Shown here: positions 31,375-38,869 of the stretch, one piece after another
How the letters are laid out: every line of letters begins with the position of its first letter
Numbering within the stretch: the first letter of the stretch is position 1
The notes under the pieces: generated by a model
The model's input: only the letters and a program-made list of their open reading frames with translations
Databases searched by the model: none
What the model was told of the DNA's origin: nothing
Origin: Kitasatospora sp040298565
Lineage (GTDB): Bacteria; Actinomycetota; Actinomycetes; Streptomycetales; Streptomycetaceae
Direction: 5' to 3'
NCBI RefSeq assembly: GCF_040298565.1
Contig: NZ_JBEPAK010000020.1
Location: 1-44,397 of the forward strand
Length of the DNA: 44,397 nucleotides
Made by a program: the position numbers and the translations under genes

Positions 31375-32975
31375 CGGTGTCCTCGTCCTCCCAGGGGCGC
31401 CATCCCGTCATCGGGGTCATCGCCGTCGTCACGGTCGGGGTCGTGCGGGTCCGGGCCGAAGGAGTCGACGCGGTGGCCGCCTGTTTCGAAGCCGTTCCGG
31501 CCGTGCGGGCCGTTCCGGCCGTACGGGTCCTGCGAGTCGTACGGGTCCTGCGCGTCGTACGGGTCCTGCGCGTCGTACCGGTCCTGCGCGTCGTACGGCC
31601 CGCGCGGGCGGTGCGGGCCGTTCCGGCCGACCGGGCCGGTCGGCCGGCGCGGGCCGTCGGGCCCGCCGGGCCCTTCGGGGCCGTGGGGGCCGTCCGGGCC
31701 GTCCGGCCCCTCCGGGCCGTAGCCGCTCGGGCGCCGGAAGGCCTCCCGCAGGCTCGGCCGGGGCCTCGGCGGCTCCTCCGGTTCGGTCCTGGTGCGGCCC
31801 TCGAAGGCGTACTTGGCCTTCATCGCCGCCCGGGGCAGCGCGTCGTCGAAGTCCTCCAGGGTGTTCAGCCCGGTCGGGCCGGTCACCCCGAGGAAGCTCG
31901 GCCGGCTCGCACGCCGGGTGATCCGCAGGGTCTGGTCGCTCAGCTCGACCAGCTCGCGGCCGCCCCGGTCGCACTCCGGGTCGTCGGTGTTCCAGGGCTC
32001 CAGCACGCTCACCCAGGTGGCGTCGCAGCGGTCGAAGCGGCGGACGAGCTCGCGCCGGCGCGGGTCGCGCAGCGCCCAGCGGTCCAGCAGCAGCAGTCCG
32101 GGGGCCTCGGCGTTGCCCTCGATGATCGACTCGACCTCGTCGTCGAACTCGTGGACGGTCGGCTGGAACCCCAACTGCCGCGCGAGGCGCACCGCGTGCT
32201 GGGCGATCGGCGAGCCGACCGGGCGGTACGGGTGCCAGTCGGTCCGCTTGGCGCCGTAGAAGTCGGGGTTGCGGTCCGGCGGCAACTCGCCCTGGTGGTA
32301 GGTGAGGACGGAGATCCGCAGCTGCTTGGTCGGCGCGGTGACGTTGAAGGCGCTGGGCAGGCCGTTGAAGTCCAGCCGCCGGCCGACCGGGATCACCGTC
32401 TCCTCCGCCACCTGCACGATCCGGGCCGCCAGCCGGTGCACGGCCAGCTCGTAGGCGGCGCGGAAGTAGCTGAGCTTCATCAGCGCGTAGAGGCCCTCGG
32501 TGGCGTAGTCGGGCCCGAAACTCGCGTGGTTGAACTGGAGTTCACTGGCCACCGTGGGGAGGCGGTAGCGGCTCATCGGCGCCCACAGCACCGGGACGAT
32601 TCCGCTGGTGCGCTCCGAGTCGATGGTCGCCGGGTAGACCGGACGGCGGGTGAAGGCGTGCCACTCCTGGCCGCACGGCACGCTGTTGAAGTACCGGGGG
32701 GAGTACAGCGGTACGAACACCCGACAGGTCGCCAGTTCCTCGGACAGCCGGTCGGCCCACAACTCGCCCTGGTGCATGGACTCGTCCATGAAGCCGACCG
32801 GCACCCCGGCCGGGACGGTGGTGAGTTGGAGCACCGCCTCGCACAGGTCGCGGTACAGCTGCCGCACCCAGTGGTTGGGGTCACCGGCACCACGGGCGCC
32901 GGCCTTCGGGGTGTGCGCGTAGGAGAGGAAGAAGTACGGCCGGGCGTCGTCCTCGTCCCAGCCACGGTCGTTCAC
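31371..32975 (-). CDS. fxsC: TIR-like protein FxsC
   Basis: A 534-residue protein of the FxSxx-COOH locus. The TIR-like domain spans about 12-170: YFFLSYAHTPK (14-24), FMDESMHQGELW (62-73), then LYSPRYFNSVPCGQEW, with Glu104 where TIR NADases keep their catalytic Glu. A second domain (about 200-370) contains LRISVLTYHQGELPP and VHEFDDEVESIIEGNAEAPGLLLLDRWAL. The last about 130 residues are disordered, with Gly-Pro-Asp/Glu collagen-like units and four YDxQDP repeats. GTG 32975 has GGGGGAGG upstream; the open extension to 33221 is poor. The stop overlaps the fxsT start. NAD cleavage is an inference from the conserved Glu, not shown. Confidence 0.88.
   Translation of the reverse strand: MNDRGWDEDDARPYFFLSYAHTPKAGARGAGDPNHWVRQLYRDLCEAVLQLTTVPAGVPVGFMDESMHQGELWADRLSEELATCRVFVPLYSPRYFNSVPCGQEWHAFTRRPVYPATIDSERTSGIVPVLWAPMSRYRLPTVASELQFNHASFGPDYATEGLYALMKLSYFRAAYELAVHRLAARIVQVAEETVIPVGRRLDFNGLPSAFNVTAPTKQLRISVLTYHQGELPPDRNPDFYGAKRTDWHPYRPVGSPIAQHAVRLARQLGFQPTVHEFDDEVESIIEGNAEAPGLLLLDRWALRDPRRRELVRRFDRCDATWVSVLEPWNTDDPECDRGGRELVELSDQTLRITRRASRPSFLGVTGPTGLNTLEDFDDALPRAAMKAKYAFEGRTRTEPEEPPRPRPSLREAFRRPSGYGPEGPDGPDGPHGPEGPGGPDGPRRPTGPVGRNGPHRPRGPYDAQDRYDAQDPYDAQDPYDSQDPYGRNGPHGRNGFETGGHRVDSFGPDPHDPDRDDGDDPDDGMAPLGGRGHR
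31521..31592. repeat. Four tandem 18-bp repeats in the fxsC tail
   Basis: Units starting GTACGGGTCCTGCG lie at 31521-31538, 31539-31556, 31557-31574 and 31575-31592. They encode YDAQDP/YDSQDP hexapeptides in frame, so copy number can change without breaking the gene. Confidence 0.9.
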
Positions 32976-33035
32976 ACGCGCCTCCCCCGGGCCCGTCGGC
33001 AACCTGGTTCCCGCAGCCCCCGTGCGCGGGGTCTC

Positions 33036-33041
33036 AGTGTA
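33036..33041 (-). promoter_or_regulatory. Possible -10 box for fxsC-fxsT
   Basis: TACACT on the minus strand fits TAnnnT and would start transcription about 53 bases before fxsC. The -35 region (ATTGGG/TTGGGG) is a poor match. Confidence 0.35.
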
Positions 33042-33171
33042 GGAACGACTGACGCCCCAATGGAATAGCACAACGTCTCGCACGAATTGACATGACCGAA
33101 ACGATGCCGCTGCCCCCGCCCTCCGGCAGTAGCCTCGTTCCGGCCACCCCGGACGATCAGGAGAGCCGCCC

Positions 33172-33369
33172 ATGGACCACCTCGACTGGCAACGCTCGAC
33201 CTTCAGCAGCGACCAGCCCAACTGCCTGGAGATCGCCTCCGAGGGCGATCTCGTCTACATCCGCGAGTCCGCCGACCCCACCCGCGTCGTCACCACCACC
33301 CGCACCAAGCTGAACGCCTGGATCCTCGGCGCCAAGGACGGCGAGTTCGACCACTTCGTCGGGCTCTGA
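33172..33369 (+). CDS. DUF397 small protein
   Basis: A 65-residue protein of the DUF397 family, abundant in streptomycetes: WQRSTFSSDQPNCLEIASEGDLVYIRES then a C-terminal NAWILGAKDGEFDHF. DUF397 proteins are usually encoded beside an XRE-type regulator and resemble the small partners in WhiJ-like developmental switches. Here no such regulator is adjacent. It lies between the fxsB and fxsC halves of the locus, on the opposite strand. ATG 33172 follows AGGAG. Its role is probably regulatory by association, but this is inference. Confidence 0.85.
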   Translation: MDHLDWQRSTFSSDQPNCLEIASEGDLVYIRESADPTRVVTTTRTKLNAWILGAKDGEFDHFVGL

Positions 33370-33399
33370 GCCGCGGAGAGCGCCGCCCGCCGCCGCCGA

Positions 33400-33454
33400 T
33401 GCACCGCCGGTCCACCGCCGGTCCACCGCCGGTCCACCGCCGGTCCACCGCCGC
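33400..33454. repeat. Five tandem 11-bp repeats
   Basis: TCCACCGCCGG repeats at 33411-33421, 33422-33432 and 33433-33443, with imperfect copies at 33400-33410 and 33444-33454. It lies between the DUF397 and GNAT genes. Confidence 0.9.
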
Positions 33455-33507
33455 AGGACGCCGGATATCCCGTGGCGCGTCCGGCGGCGGGCGGCGAAGA
33501 TCTCGGC

Positions 33508-34068
33508 ATGCACGCCTTCCTCCGCACCGAGCGGCTCGTGCTGCGCCCGTTCACCGAGGCCGACGCCGATCACCTCTTCGCGCTGGACAACGACCCCGAG
33601 GTCATGCGCTTCATCAACGGCGGTGCGCCGACCAGCCGGGAGGAAATCGGGACGGCGGTCCTGCCGCGCCTCCTCCACGACTACCCGTGCCTCGGCACCC
33701 GCGGCTTCTGGGCCGCCGAGGAGCGGGGCACCGGGACGTTCCTGGGCTGGTTCGAGTTCCGCCCCCTCGACGAGCACAGCTGCGCCGTGGTGGAGCTCGG
33801 GTACCGGCTGAACCGGGCGGCCTGGGGCCGGGGCCACGCCACCGAGGGATCGCGGCACCTGATCGACAAGGGCTTCACCGACCTCGGCGTGGAGCGGGTC
33901 ACCGCGAACACCATGGCCGTGAACACCCGCTCCCGGCGCGTCATGGAGAAGTCGGGCCTGTCGTTCCTGCGCACCTTCACCGGCGACTGGCCGGACCCGA
34001 TCCCCGGCTCCGAGCACGGCGAGGTCGAGTACCGGCTCACCCGGGCCGAGTGGCAGCAGCGCCGGTAG
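33508..34068 (+). CDS. RimJ/RimL-type GNAT acetyltransferase
   Basis: A 186-residue acetyltransferase. It opens with the family signature LRTERLVLRPFTEADADHLFALDNDPEVMRFI, then VVELGYRLNRAAWGRGHATEGSRHLIDKGF (acetyl-CoA loop region), then VERVTANTMAVNTRSRRVMEKSGLSF. This is the ribosomal-protein-serine/alanine acetyltransferase group, whose members modify proteins, peptides or small molecules. ATG 33508 (MHAFLRTERL) is the natural start. It lies downstream of the DUF397 gene, across an 11-bp repeat array, and inside the FxS locus on the opposite strand. Whether it acts on FxsA is unknown. Confidence 0.85.
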   Translation: MHAFLRTERLVLRPFTEADADHLFALDNDPEVMRFINGGAPTSREEIGTAVLPRLLHDYPCLGTRGFWAAEERGTGTFLGWFEFRPLDEHSCAVVELGYRLNRAAWGRGHATEGSRHLIDKGFTDLGVERVTANTMAVNTRSRRVMEKSGLSFLRTFTGDWPDPIPGSEHGEVEYRLTRAEWQQRR

Positions 34069-34148
34069 CCGGGGCGACAGCGCCGGTAGCCGGGACGGCC
34101 GCCCCGGGGAGGGCGTGCTGCTTTCCGGTCAGGTGCGGCGCAGCGGGC

Positions 34149-34919
34149 TCAGGCGCGGGCGCGCAGGATCCGTTCGGCGAGGTCGACGGCCTCCCGGACG
34201 GGCACCAGCCGGCAGTCGGCGTCGCCGACGCGCCCGGTGGTGACGCCGGTGGCGGCCGCGAGGACGTGGCCGCCGAGTTCGGCGAAGTGCACGTCGTCCA
34301 GGTCGGGGGCCTCGAAGGCGACCCACCCCTGCGGTGCGACGCAGCGGTACTCCCGGAGCCGGACGCCGGGCAGCCTGAGGTCGGCGAGGTGGAAGGCGGT
34401 GAAGTTGGCCATCGGGACGCCGATCATCAGCACCCGGGCGTCCAGGTCGTACAGCCGCCCGAGCGGGGAGTCCGGGCCGAGGTGGGAGGTGAGCGGGTGG
34501 CGGCCGGTGATCTCCTGCGCCCGTGGGCCGAGCGCGGCCCAGGAGGTCTGGGGGTGGCCGCTGCGCAGCGCGCCCGGACGGGTGCGGACGGCCTCCGAGA
34601 GCGCGCCCATCGTCGGGGAGGCCGGGGTGGTGGCCGGGTCGAACCGCGGCATCCGCGCCCGGTACGCCTCGGCTTCGGCCGGGGAAAGCCCGGCGACGGC
34701 CTCCTGGTGGATCCGCGAGGTGGAGGAGTTCTCCGGGGTGGCGGTGTAGGCCACCAACGTGCCGTCCGGGCCGAGCACGTCGAGCAGTGCGTCGACGACG
34801 CCCCCGGCCCCGCCCGGCACCGGCCCGAGCGCCCGTAGCGACGCCTGGACGTGCAGCACCGTCCCGGGGCGGACCCCGAGTCCGGCGAAACCGTCGGCGA
34901 GTGCGGAGACGGACGTCAC
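34149..34919 (-). CDS. AAC(3)-family N-acetyltransferase of the FxS locus
   Basis: A 256-residue protein of the aminoglycoside 3-N-acetyltransferase family: VLHVQASLRALGPVPGGAGGVVDALLDVLGPDGTLVAYT, RFDPATTPASPTMGALSEAVRTRPGALRSGHPQTSWAALGPRA, SPLGRLYDLDARVLMIGV and FTAFHLAD. I choose GTG 34919 because AAGGAG stands five bases before it; the GTG two codons upstream (34925) overlaps that site. It lies 15 bases after fxsB and is surely co-transcribed. Given the context it may acetylate something in peptide maturation or protection rather than a drug; that is inference. Confidence 0.85.
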   Translation of the reverse strand: MTSVSALADGFAGLGVRPGTVLHVQASLRALGPVPGGAGGVVDALLDVLGPDGTLVAYTATPENSSTSRIHQEAVAGLSPAEAEAYRARMPRFDPATTPASPTMGALSEAVRTRPGALRSGHPQTSWAALGPRAQEITGRHPLTSHLGPDSPLGRLYDLDARVLMIGVPMANFTAFHLADLRLPGVRLREYRCVAPQGWVAFEAPDLDDVHFAELGGHVLAAATGVTTGRVGDADCRLVPVREAVDLAERILRARA

Positions 34920-34934
34920 GGCCACTCCTTCGGA

Positions 34935-37337
34935 TCAGGCCTCGGCGGGCTTCAGCGGCCCTCGCTCCAGGCGCGCCCGCTCGGCATCCCGCTCGGCCGC
35001 GGCCGGCAACGGTACGGCGAGCCACGGGGAAAGGCTCTCCCGCATGCCGTCCGCGAAACCCCGGCCGAGCGGTGTCAGCGCGCCCGACTCCACCAGTCGC
35101 TCCACCGCCTCCGCCGTGTACCGCCGCCAGAGCGCGAACCGGGCCCGTGCCCGGTCCGCCGCCTCGCCCGGCAGCCCGTCGTAGGCGGCCGTGCGCGTGC
35201 CCCAGTACTCCGTCACCGCCAGGTGCGCGTAGGTGCCCTGGAGCAGTCCCTCCAGCGGTCGGGGATCCGGCCGCCAGGGCGCGAAGTACAGCCGGTCGTC
35301 GGCCCGGTCGTGGAGGTCGAAGAGGTCCAGGACGGCGCCCAGCTTCACGTGCTGGAACTCGTGCGCGAGCAGCAGCGCCAGGGTCGGCGCCGTCGAGGGC
35401 CGTGCGATGCCGACCGCCCCGTACGCCTGCCGGGCCGCCGAGCTGACGTCCCGGCCGTCCGGACCGGGCCGCAGCGGGGTCACCGTGGCCAGTCCGGTCC
35501 GGATGCCCTCCGCGTACTGCGGCAGGTCCCGCCCGAGCAGCTCCCAGGCCTCGCGCAACGCGCCCGTCCAGCCGAGCAGTTCGCCGTCCGACAGCCGGCC
35601 GGTGACCGGGTGGTCGTGGCTGTCCCGCAGCGGGTCGAGGTCCTCCAGCGCGACCGTCCACCCGCCGGCCAGCCGGATCCGCCGCAGCGGCTGGTCCAGC
35701 GCGGTGAACACCGCCCCGTCGGAGGCCCGCACCTCCAACCCGTCCGCCCGTCCGGTGACCACCGCCTCCCCGTCCGGCACGGCGATCCGCCCCAGCGTCG
35801 GCAGGTGCAGCCATCCGCCGCGGACCGGCACCGGCACGGCGTCGCCCCGCCCGGCCCGCACCGCCGCCGCCGCCGCCAGCGCCGCCAGCCCGCCGAGCCC
35901 GACCGACAGGTCCCCGGCGAGCCGCCGGGCGGCCCACGCCCGCGCGTACGGGTGCGCCAGCACGGCGTCCACGGCGGCGGGCGCCGCGACGTCCAGCTCC
36001 GACAGCAGCGCCCACGCCTCGGCCCGGCCCTTTCCGGAGGCGTCCCAGGCCGCGGCCAGCATCGCCCGGGTGAGCGCCGACTGCGCGCGGGACAGCGCCC
36101 GTACGGTGTCCTCGCCGCCGTGCCCGCGGGCCAGCTCGCCGAGTTGCGCCGCGGTGAGGGCGGCGGTAAAGGCGGTGGGCGGCAGTGGCGGTTCGCCGCC
36201 CGGTGCGGGTACTGACACGGGACTGTCCTTCCCGGCGATGCCGTTGATGAGCGCCATGAGGTCGCCGCAGTAGACCGAGGGGTTGTCGAAGCCGTTGTCC
36301 GCCCGGTACCGGTGGGCGTAGAGGCCGCCACCGCAGGAGCGGACCACCGGGCAGGCGCGGCAGGTCGGGCTCAGCCCGTCCGTGCCGGTCTGCCGGGCGG
36401 CGATGCCGGGGTGCAGCGCCACCTGGTCGAGGCTGTGCGAGAAGACGTCGAGCCCGGTCTCCGGCGCGCCGTCGTACGCGGTCTTGAGGCTGTCCGCCTG
36501 TTCGAAGCTGCCGTCCGTCTCCAGCACGACGAGGTCGGAGGGCTCCAGTCCGAGGGACTCGGTGAGGCTGGAGAGCCCACGCAGTGTCCGGTGCACGGAT
36601 TCGAAGGTCCGGACGGCGAACGGCCGCCCGTCCTCCTCCCACAGCGCGTGGACGGTGAGCAGCCAGTCCGCGTACGGGGTGCCACCGCTGCCCGCCACGC
36701 GCTTCGGCGGTTCCTCCCAGGTGGCGTGCGGCAGCAGGAAGTCGACGGCGGGCGGCGCCAGTTCGGCCAGCGCCCGGTACACCGCGACCGGGTCGTTCTC
36801 GATGTCGACGGTGCACAGCAGCCCGGCGAACAGGTGCCGGTACTCGGGTCGGCGCAGCCGTTGGACGGCCCGCAGGACCATGGGGTGGCTGCTGCGGCCG
36901 TCGGCGAAGCGCCGGTGGCGGTCGTTGGCGGCGCGGTCCCCGTCGAGCGAGATGCCGATCCTCACGTCCAGTTCGGCGAACAGCTCGCAGTAGGCGTCGG
37001 AGAGTTGGACGCCGTTGGTGTGGATGCGCAGGTCCAGCGCGCAGCCGGGCGGCAGGGCCGCCCGGAGCGCCTCGGCGGCGTGGCGCAGCCGGTCCGGGCC
37101 GGCGAGCAGGGGTTCTCCCCCGTGCAGGACGACCCGGACGACGGGCAGCCGGTGGGCCGCCGCGTGCTCGCCGATCCGCTCGGCGACGGCGTCCAGGACT
37201 TCTCGGCCGATGACCTTCGGGCGCCGCCGCCAACTGGTGTCGGCGTGCTCGTACACGTAGCAGTGGTCACAGGCGAGATCACACCGGCTGTGGACCTTCA
37301 CCACGAACTGGGTGAAGGGCCGGGGCGTCGGCTTCAT
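34935..37337 (-). CDS. fxsB: Radical SAM/SPASM peptide maturase FxsB with HExxH domain
   Basis: An 800-residue enzyme. The radical SAM motif is Cys19-x3-Cys23-x2-Cys26 (CDLACDHCYVYEH), followed by VVLHGGEPLL, RIHTNGVQLSD and GISLDGDRAAND. A Cys-rich SPASM-like region (about 325-370) reads CRACPVVRSCGGGLYAHRY, then VYCGDL, and should hold extra iron-sulfur clusters. The C-terminal half (about 390-800) is a separate domain with LLAHEFQHVKLG, a zinc-type HExxH (His659-Glu660-His663). FxsB-type enzymes are known to cross-link the Phe ring to the third residue of the FxS motif, giving a strained cyclophane. The HExxH part may cleave or further modify the peptide (inference). ATG 37337 follows AGGA, 37 bases after the precursor gene. 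Confidence 0.93.
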   Translation of the reverse strand: MKPTPRPFTQFVVKVHSRCDLACDHCYVYEHADTSWRRRPKVIGREVLDAVAERIGEHAAAHRLPVVRVVLHGGEPLLAGPDRLRHAAEALRAALPPGCALDLRIHTNGVQLSDAYCELFAELDVRIGISLDGDRAANDRHRRFADGRSSHPMVLRAVQRLRRPEYRHLFAGLLCTVDIENDPVAVYRALAELAPPAVDFLLPHATWEEPPKRVAGSGGTPYADWLLTVHALWEEDGRPFAVRTFESVHRTLRGLSSLTESLGLEPSDLVVLETDGSFEQADSLKTAYDGAPETGLDVFSHSLDQVALHPGIAARQTGTDGLSPTCRACPVVRSCGGGLYAHRYRADNGFDNPSVYCGDLMALINGIAGKDSPVSVPAPGGEPPLPPTAFTAALTAAQLGELARGHGGEDTVRALSRAQSALTRAMLAAAWDASGKGRAEAWALLSELDVAAPAAVDAVLAHPYARAWAARRLAGDLSVGLGGLAALAAAAAVRAGRGDAVPVPVRGGWLHLPTLGRIAVPDGEAVVTGRADGLEVRASDGAVFTALDQPLRRIRLAGGWTVALEDLDPLRDSHDHPVTGRLSDGELLGWTGALREAWELLGRDLPQYAEGIRTGLATVTPLRPGPDGRDVSSAARQAYGAVGIARPSTAPTLALLLAHEFQHVKLGAVLDLFDLHDRADDRLYFAPWRPDPRPLEGLLQGTYAHLAVTEYWGTRTAAYDGLPGEAADRARARFALWRRYTAEAVERLVESGALTPLGRGFADGMRESLSPWLAVPLPAAAERDAERARLERGPLKPAEA

Positions 37338-37374
37338 GGTCGGTCGGATCCTGCTCGGCCGCCGGGTCGGCCGA

Positions 37375-37566
37375 TCAGATCGAGGAGTTGAAGGCCGCGA
37401 CCGGCACCGCACCCGCTCCGGTGTCGGGGAGGGCTCGCCGGATCCTCGCCGAGAGCTCCTCGGCGCCGAGCTGGGCGAGGTCGGCGAGCGAGGGCCGTTC
37501 GCCACTGCCGATCGCCTGAGGCTCCGTCAGTTCCGTGTGGGGCGTGGTGTCCAGTGCGGGTGTCAT
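37375..37566 (-). CDS. fxsA: FxSxx-COOH precursor peptide FxsA
   Basis: A 63-residue peptide ending Phe59-Asn-Ser-Ser-Ile63, the FxSxx-COOH signature. The N-terminal about 20 residues are Thr/Pro-rich, the middle is a likely helix (SLADLAQLGAEELSARIRRAL), and a Gly/Ala/Val linker precedes the core. The expected modification is a three-residue cyclophane over F-N-S by FxsB. ATG 37566 has GGAAG ten bases upstream; the longer frame to 37674 is untranslated leader in my view. It is the first gene of fxsA-fxsB-acetyltransferase. The mature product, its export and its function are unknown. Confidence 0.92.
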   Translation of the reverse strand: MTPALDTTPHTELTEPQAIGSGERPSLADLAQLGAEELSARIRRALPDTGAGAVPVAAFNSSI

Positions 37567-37610
37567 GTTCGATTCTCTTCCACGATGGGGGTTAGAGAGA
37601 AGCAGAGCCG

Positions 37611-37616
37611 GGTATA
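37611..37616 (-). promoter_or_regulatory. Possible -10 box of fxsA
   Basis: TATACC on the minus strand lies about 45 bases before the fxsA start. A TTGCGA upstream is only 13 bases away, too close for a normal -35. Confidence 0.35.
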
Positions 37617-37767
37617 CACGTCGGCTTGGTCGCAAGGGTACTGCGGGCGTGCGAGCCGCAGCGCTCCCTTCCACGGCACTACCTGCCCGTTACCCCCTTC
37701 GTACTGCGAAGTCTCGCCGAAAGTTCACCTGTTCGGCGGTCGCGCGAAGGCACCTGACCGGCGCATG

Positions 37768-37807
37768 GACCGCCCGCCGGGCCGGGCCCCGAGCCCACCG
37801 GGCGGTC
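37768..37807 (-). terminator. Possible terminator of pdxH
   Basis: GACCGCCCG (37768-37776) pairs with CGGGCGGTC (37799-37807), about 14 bases past the stop. The GC-rich interior can fold further. Confidence 0.5.
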
Positions 37808-37820
37808 GGTCCGCGCCCGG

Positions 37821-38546
37821 TCACGGACAGAGGCGCTCCACCCGCCACCCCGTGGGCCGGGTCGGGTCGGCGAGGTAGCGGAGGCGGTCGTGCAGGCGGT
37901 TCTCGCGCCCCTGCCAGAACTCGACGACCTCCGGGACCACCCGGTAGCCGCCCCAGAACGGCGGGACGGGCACGCCCTCGCCCTCCGGGTAGCGGCGCTC
38001 CAGTTCGGCGTAGCGCTGCTCGAGGACGTCGCGGCCGCTGACCGGGCTGGACTGCTCGCTGGCCCAGGCCCCGAGTTGGGAGCCGTGCGGGCGGGTGCGG
38101 AAGTAGGCGGCGGTCTCGTCCCGGCCGACCTTCTCGACCGGCCCCTGGACGATCACCTGGCGGGCCAGCGAGATCCACGGGAAGAGCAGCGCGGCGTACG
38201 GGTTCGCGGCGAGCTCGGAGCCCTTGCGGGAACCGTAGTTGGTGTAGAAGACGAAGCCGCGCGCGTCGTACCCCTTGAGCAGGACGGTGCGCGAGCTGGG
38301 CCGCCCGTCGGCGTCGGCGGTGGAGAGCACCATGGCGTTGGGCTCGAGCACCCCGGCGTCGTCCGCCTCGTGGAACCAGTGGGTGAACTGGCTGATCGGC
38401 TCGGGCGCGAGCTGCTCCTCGACCAGGCCCTCGTGGACGTAGTGCCTGCGCATCACGGCGAGGTCCGGACCGGGGCGGGCCACGTCGGCCGGGGTCCGGT
38501 TGGCGGGGCTCTGGGGCGTCGGCTGGGCGCGTTCCGGGGTCTGCAC
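37821..38546 (-). CDS. pdxH: Pyridoxamine/pyridoxine 5'-phosphate oxidase
   Basis: A 241-residue FMN enzyme that makes pyridoxal 5'-phosphate, the cofactor needed by SerC nearby. Landmarks are FTHWFHEADDAGVLEPNAMVLSTAD, RTVLLKGYDARGFVFYTNYGSRKG (FMN phosphate site), YAALLFPWISLARQVIVQGPVEKV and the C-terminal EFWQGRENRLHDRLRY with the substrate-binding Arg/His. A 30-residue disordered N-terminus precedes the domain. It is divergent from the citrate synthase gene, as in S. coelicolor. Confidence 0.95.
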   Translation of the reverse strand: MQTPERAQPTPQSPANRTPADVARPGPDLAVMRRHYVHEGLVEEQLAPEPISQFTHWFHEADDAGVLEPNAMVLSTADADGRPSSRTVLLKGYDARGFVFYTNYGSRKGSELAANPYAALLFPWISLARQVIVQGPVEKVGRDETAAYFRTRPHGSQLGAWASEQSSPVSGRDVLEQRYAELERRYPEGEGVPVPPFWGGYRVVPEVVEFWQGRENRLHDRLRYLADPTRPTGWRVERLCP

Positions 38547-38869
38547 GCCAACATCATCCCGTACGACAAGCGGCCGGGCCGCTACCTCCGGACGAACCGC
38601 AGTCGGGGATAAGGTGTCTCGCCACCGCTTGGCCGTCCGTCACAGGGGGAATTGTCCGGAACCGGGTGTTTGGTTCCGGGGGTCTCCCGGGCACGACCGA
38701 CCCTTGACGGAGAAGTCAAGCGGGCCTGCGGGAAACATCACCACGGTGGTGTATGGCGCAATGCACCCCGTGCCTGTCACTCTGGCACGGAGTGCCAACC
38801 ACGATTCGGTCACTGGCGCGCCGCCCCACCACGGTGAAGCGCCGATCGCAGAGCTGAAGGAGCCGTCGT
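38547..38869. other. Divergent pdxH / citrate synthase regulatory region
   Basis: There is no gene in these 323 bases. Repeats cluster near the citrate synthase side: CACCAC-G-GTGGTG (38739-38751) and a set of overlapping inverted repeats (38768-38797). AAGGAG ahead of ATG 38870 is its ribosome-binding site. Confidence 0.6.
38768..38797 (+). promoter_or_regulatory. Overlapping inverted repeats ahead of citrate synthase
   Basis: CCGTGCC (38768-38774) can pair with GGCACGG (38784-38790), while TGGCAC (38783-38788) can instead pair with GTGCCA (38792-38797). The middle arm is shared, so the two hairpins exclude each other. As DNA it reads as a compact operator; as RNA it could switch structure. 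Confidence 0.5.

Noticed and set aside
26339..31432. 1697-codon frame covering the dehydrogenase and fxsT
   Set aside because: Only its last 320 codons (the dehydrogenase) are real. The rest is an Arg/Pro-rich frame-shifted shadow of fxsT.
27433..31722. 1429-codon plus-strand frame opposite fxsT
   Set aside because: Antisense shadow with Gly/Val/Gln-rich low-complexity translation and no recognisable domain.
33087..33092. TTGACA as a -35 for the DUF397 gene
   Set aside because: No TAnnnT lies 16-19 bases downstream, so it does not form a normal promoter.
38774..38798. CIRCE-like (HrcA) site ahead of citrate synthase
   Set aside because: Half-sites CTGTCACTC and GAGTGCCAA are only partly matching, and the spacer is 7 rather than 9 bases.
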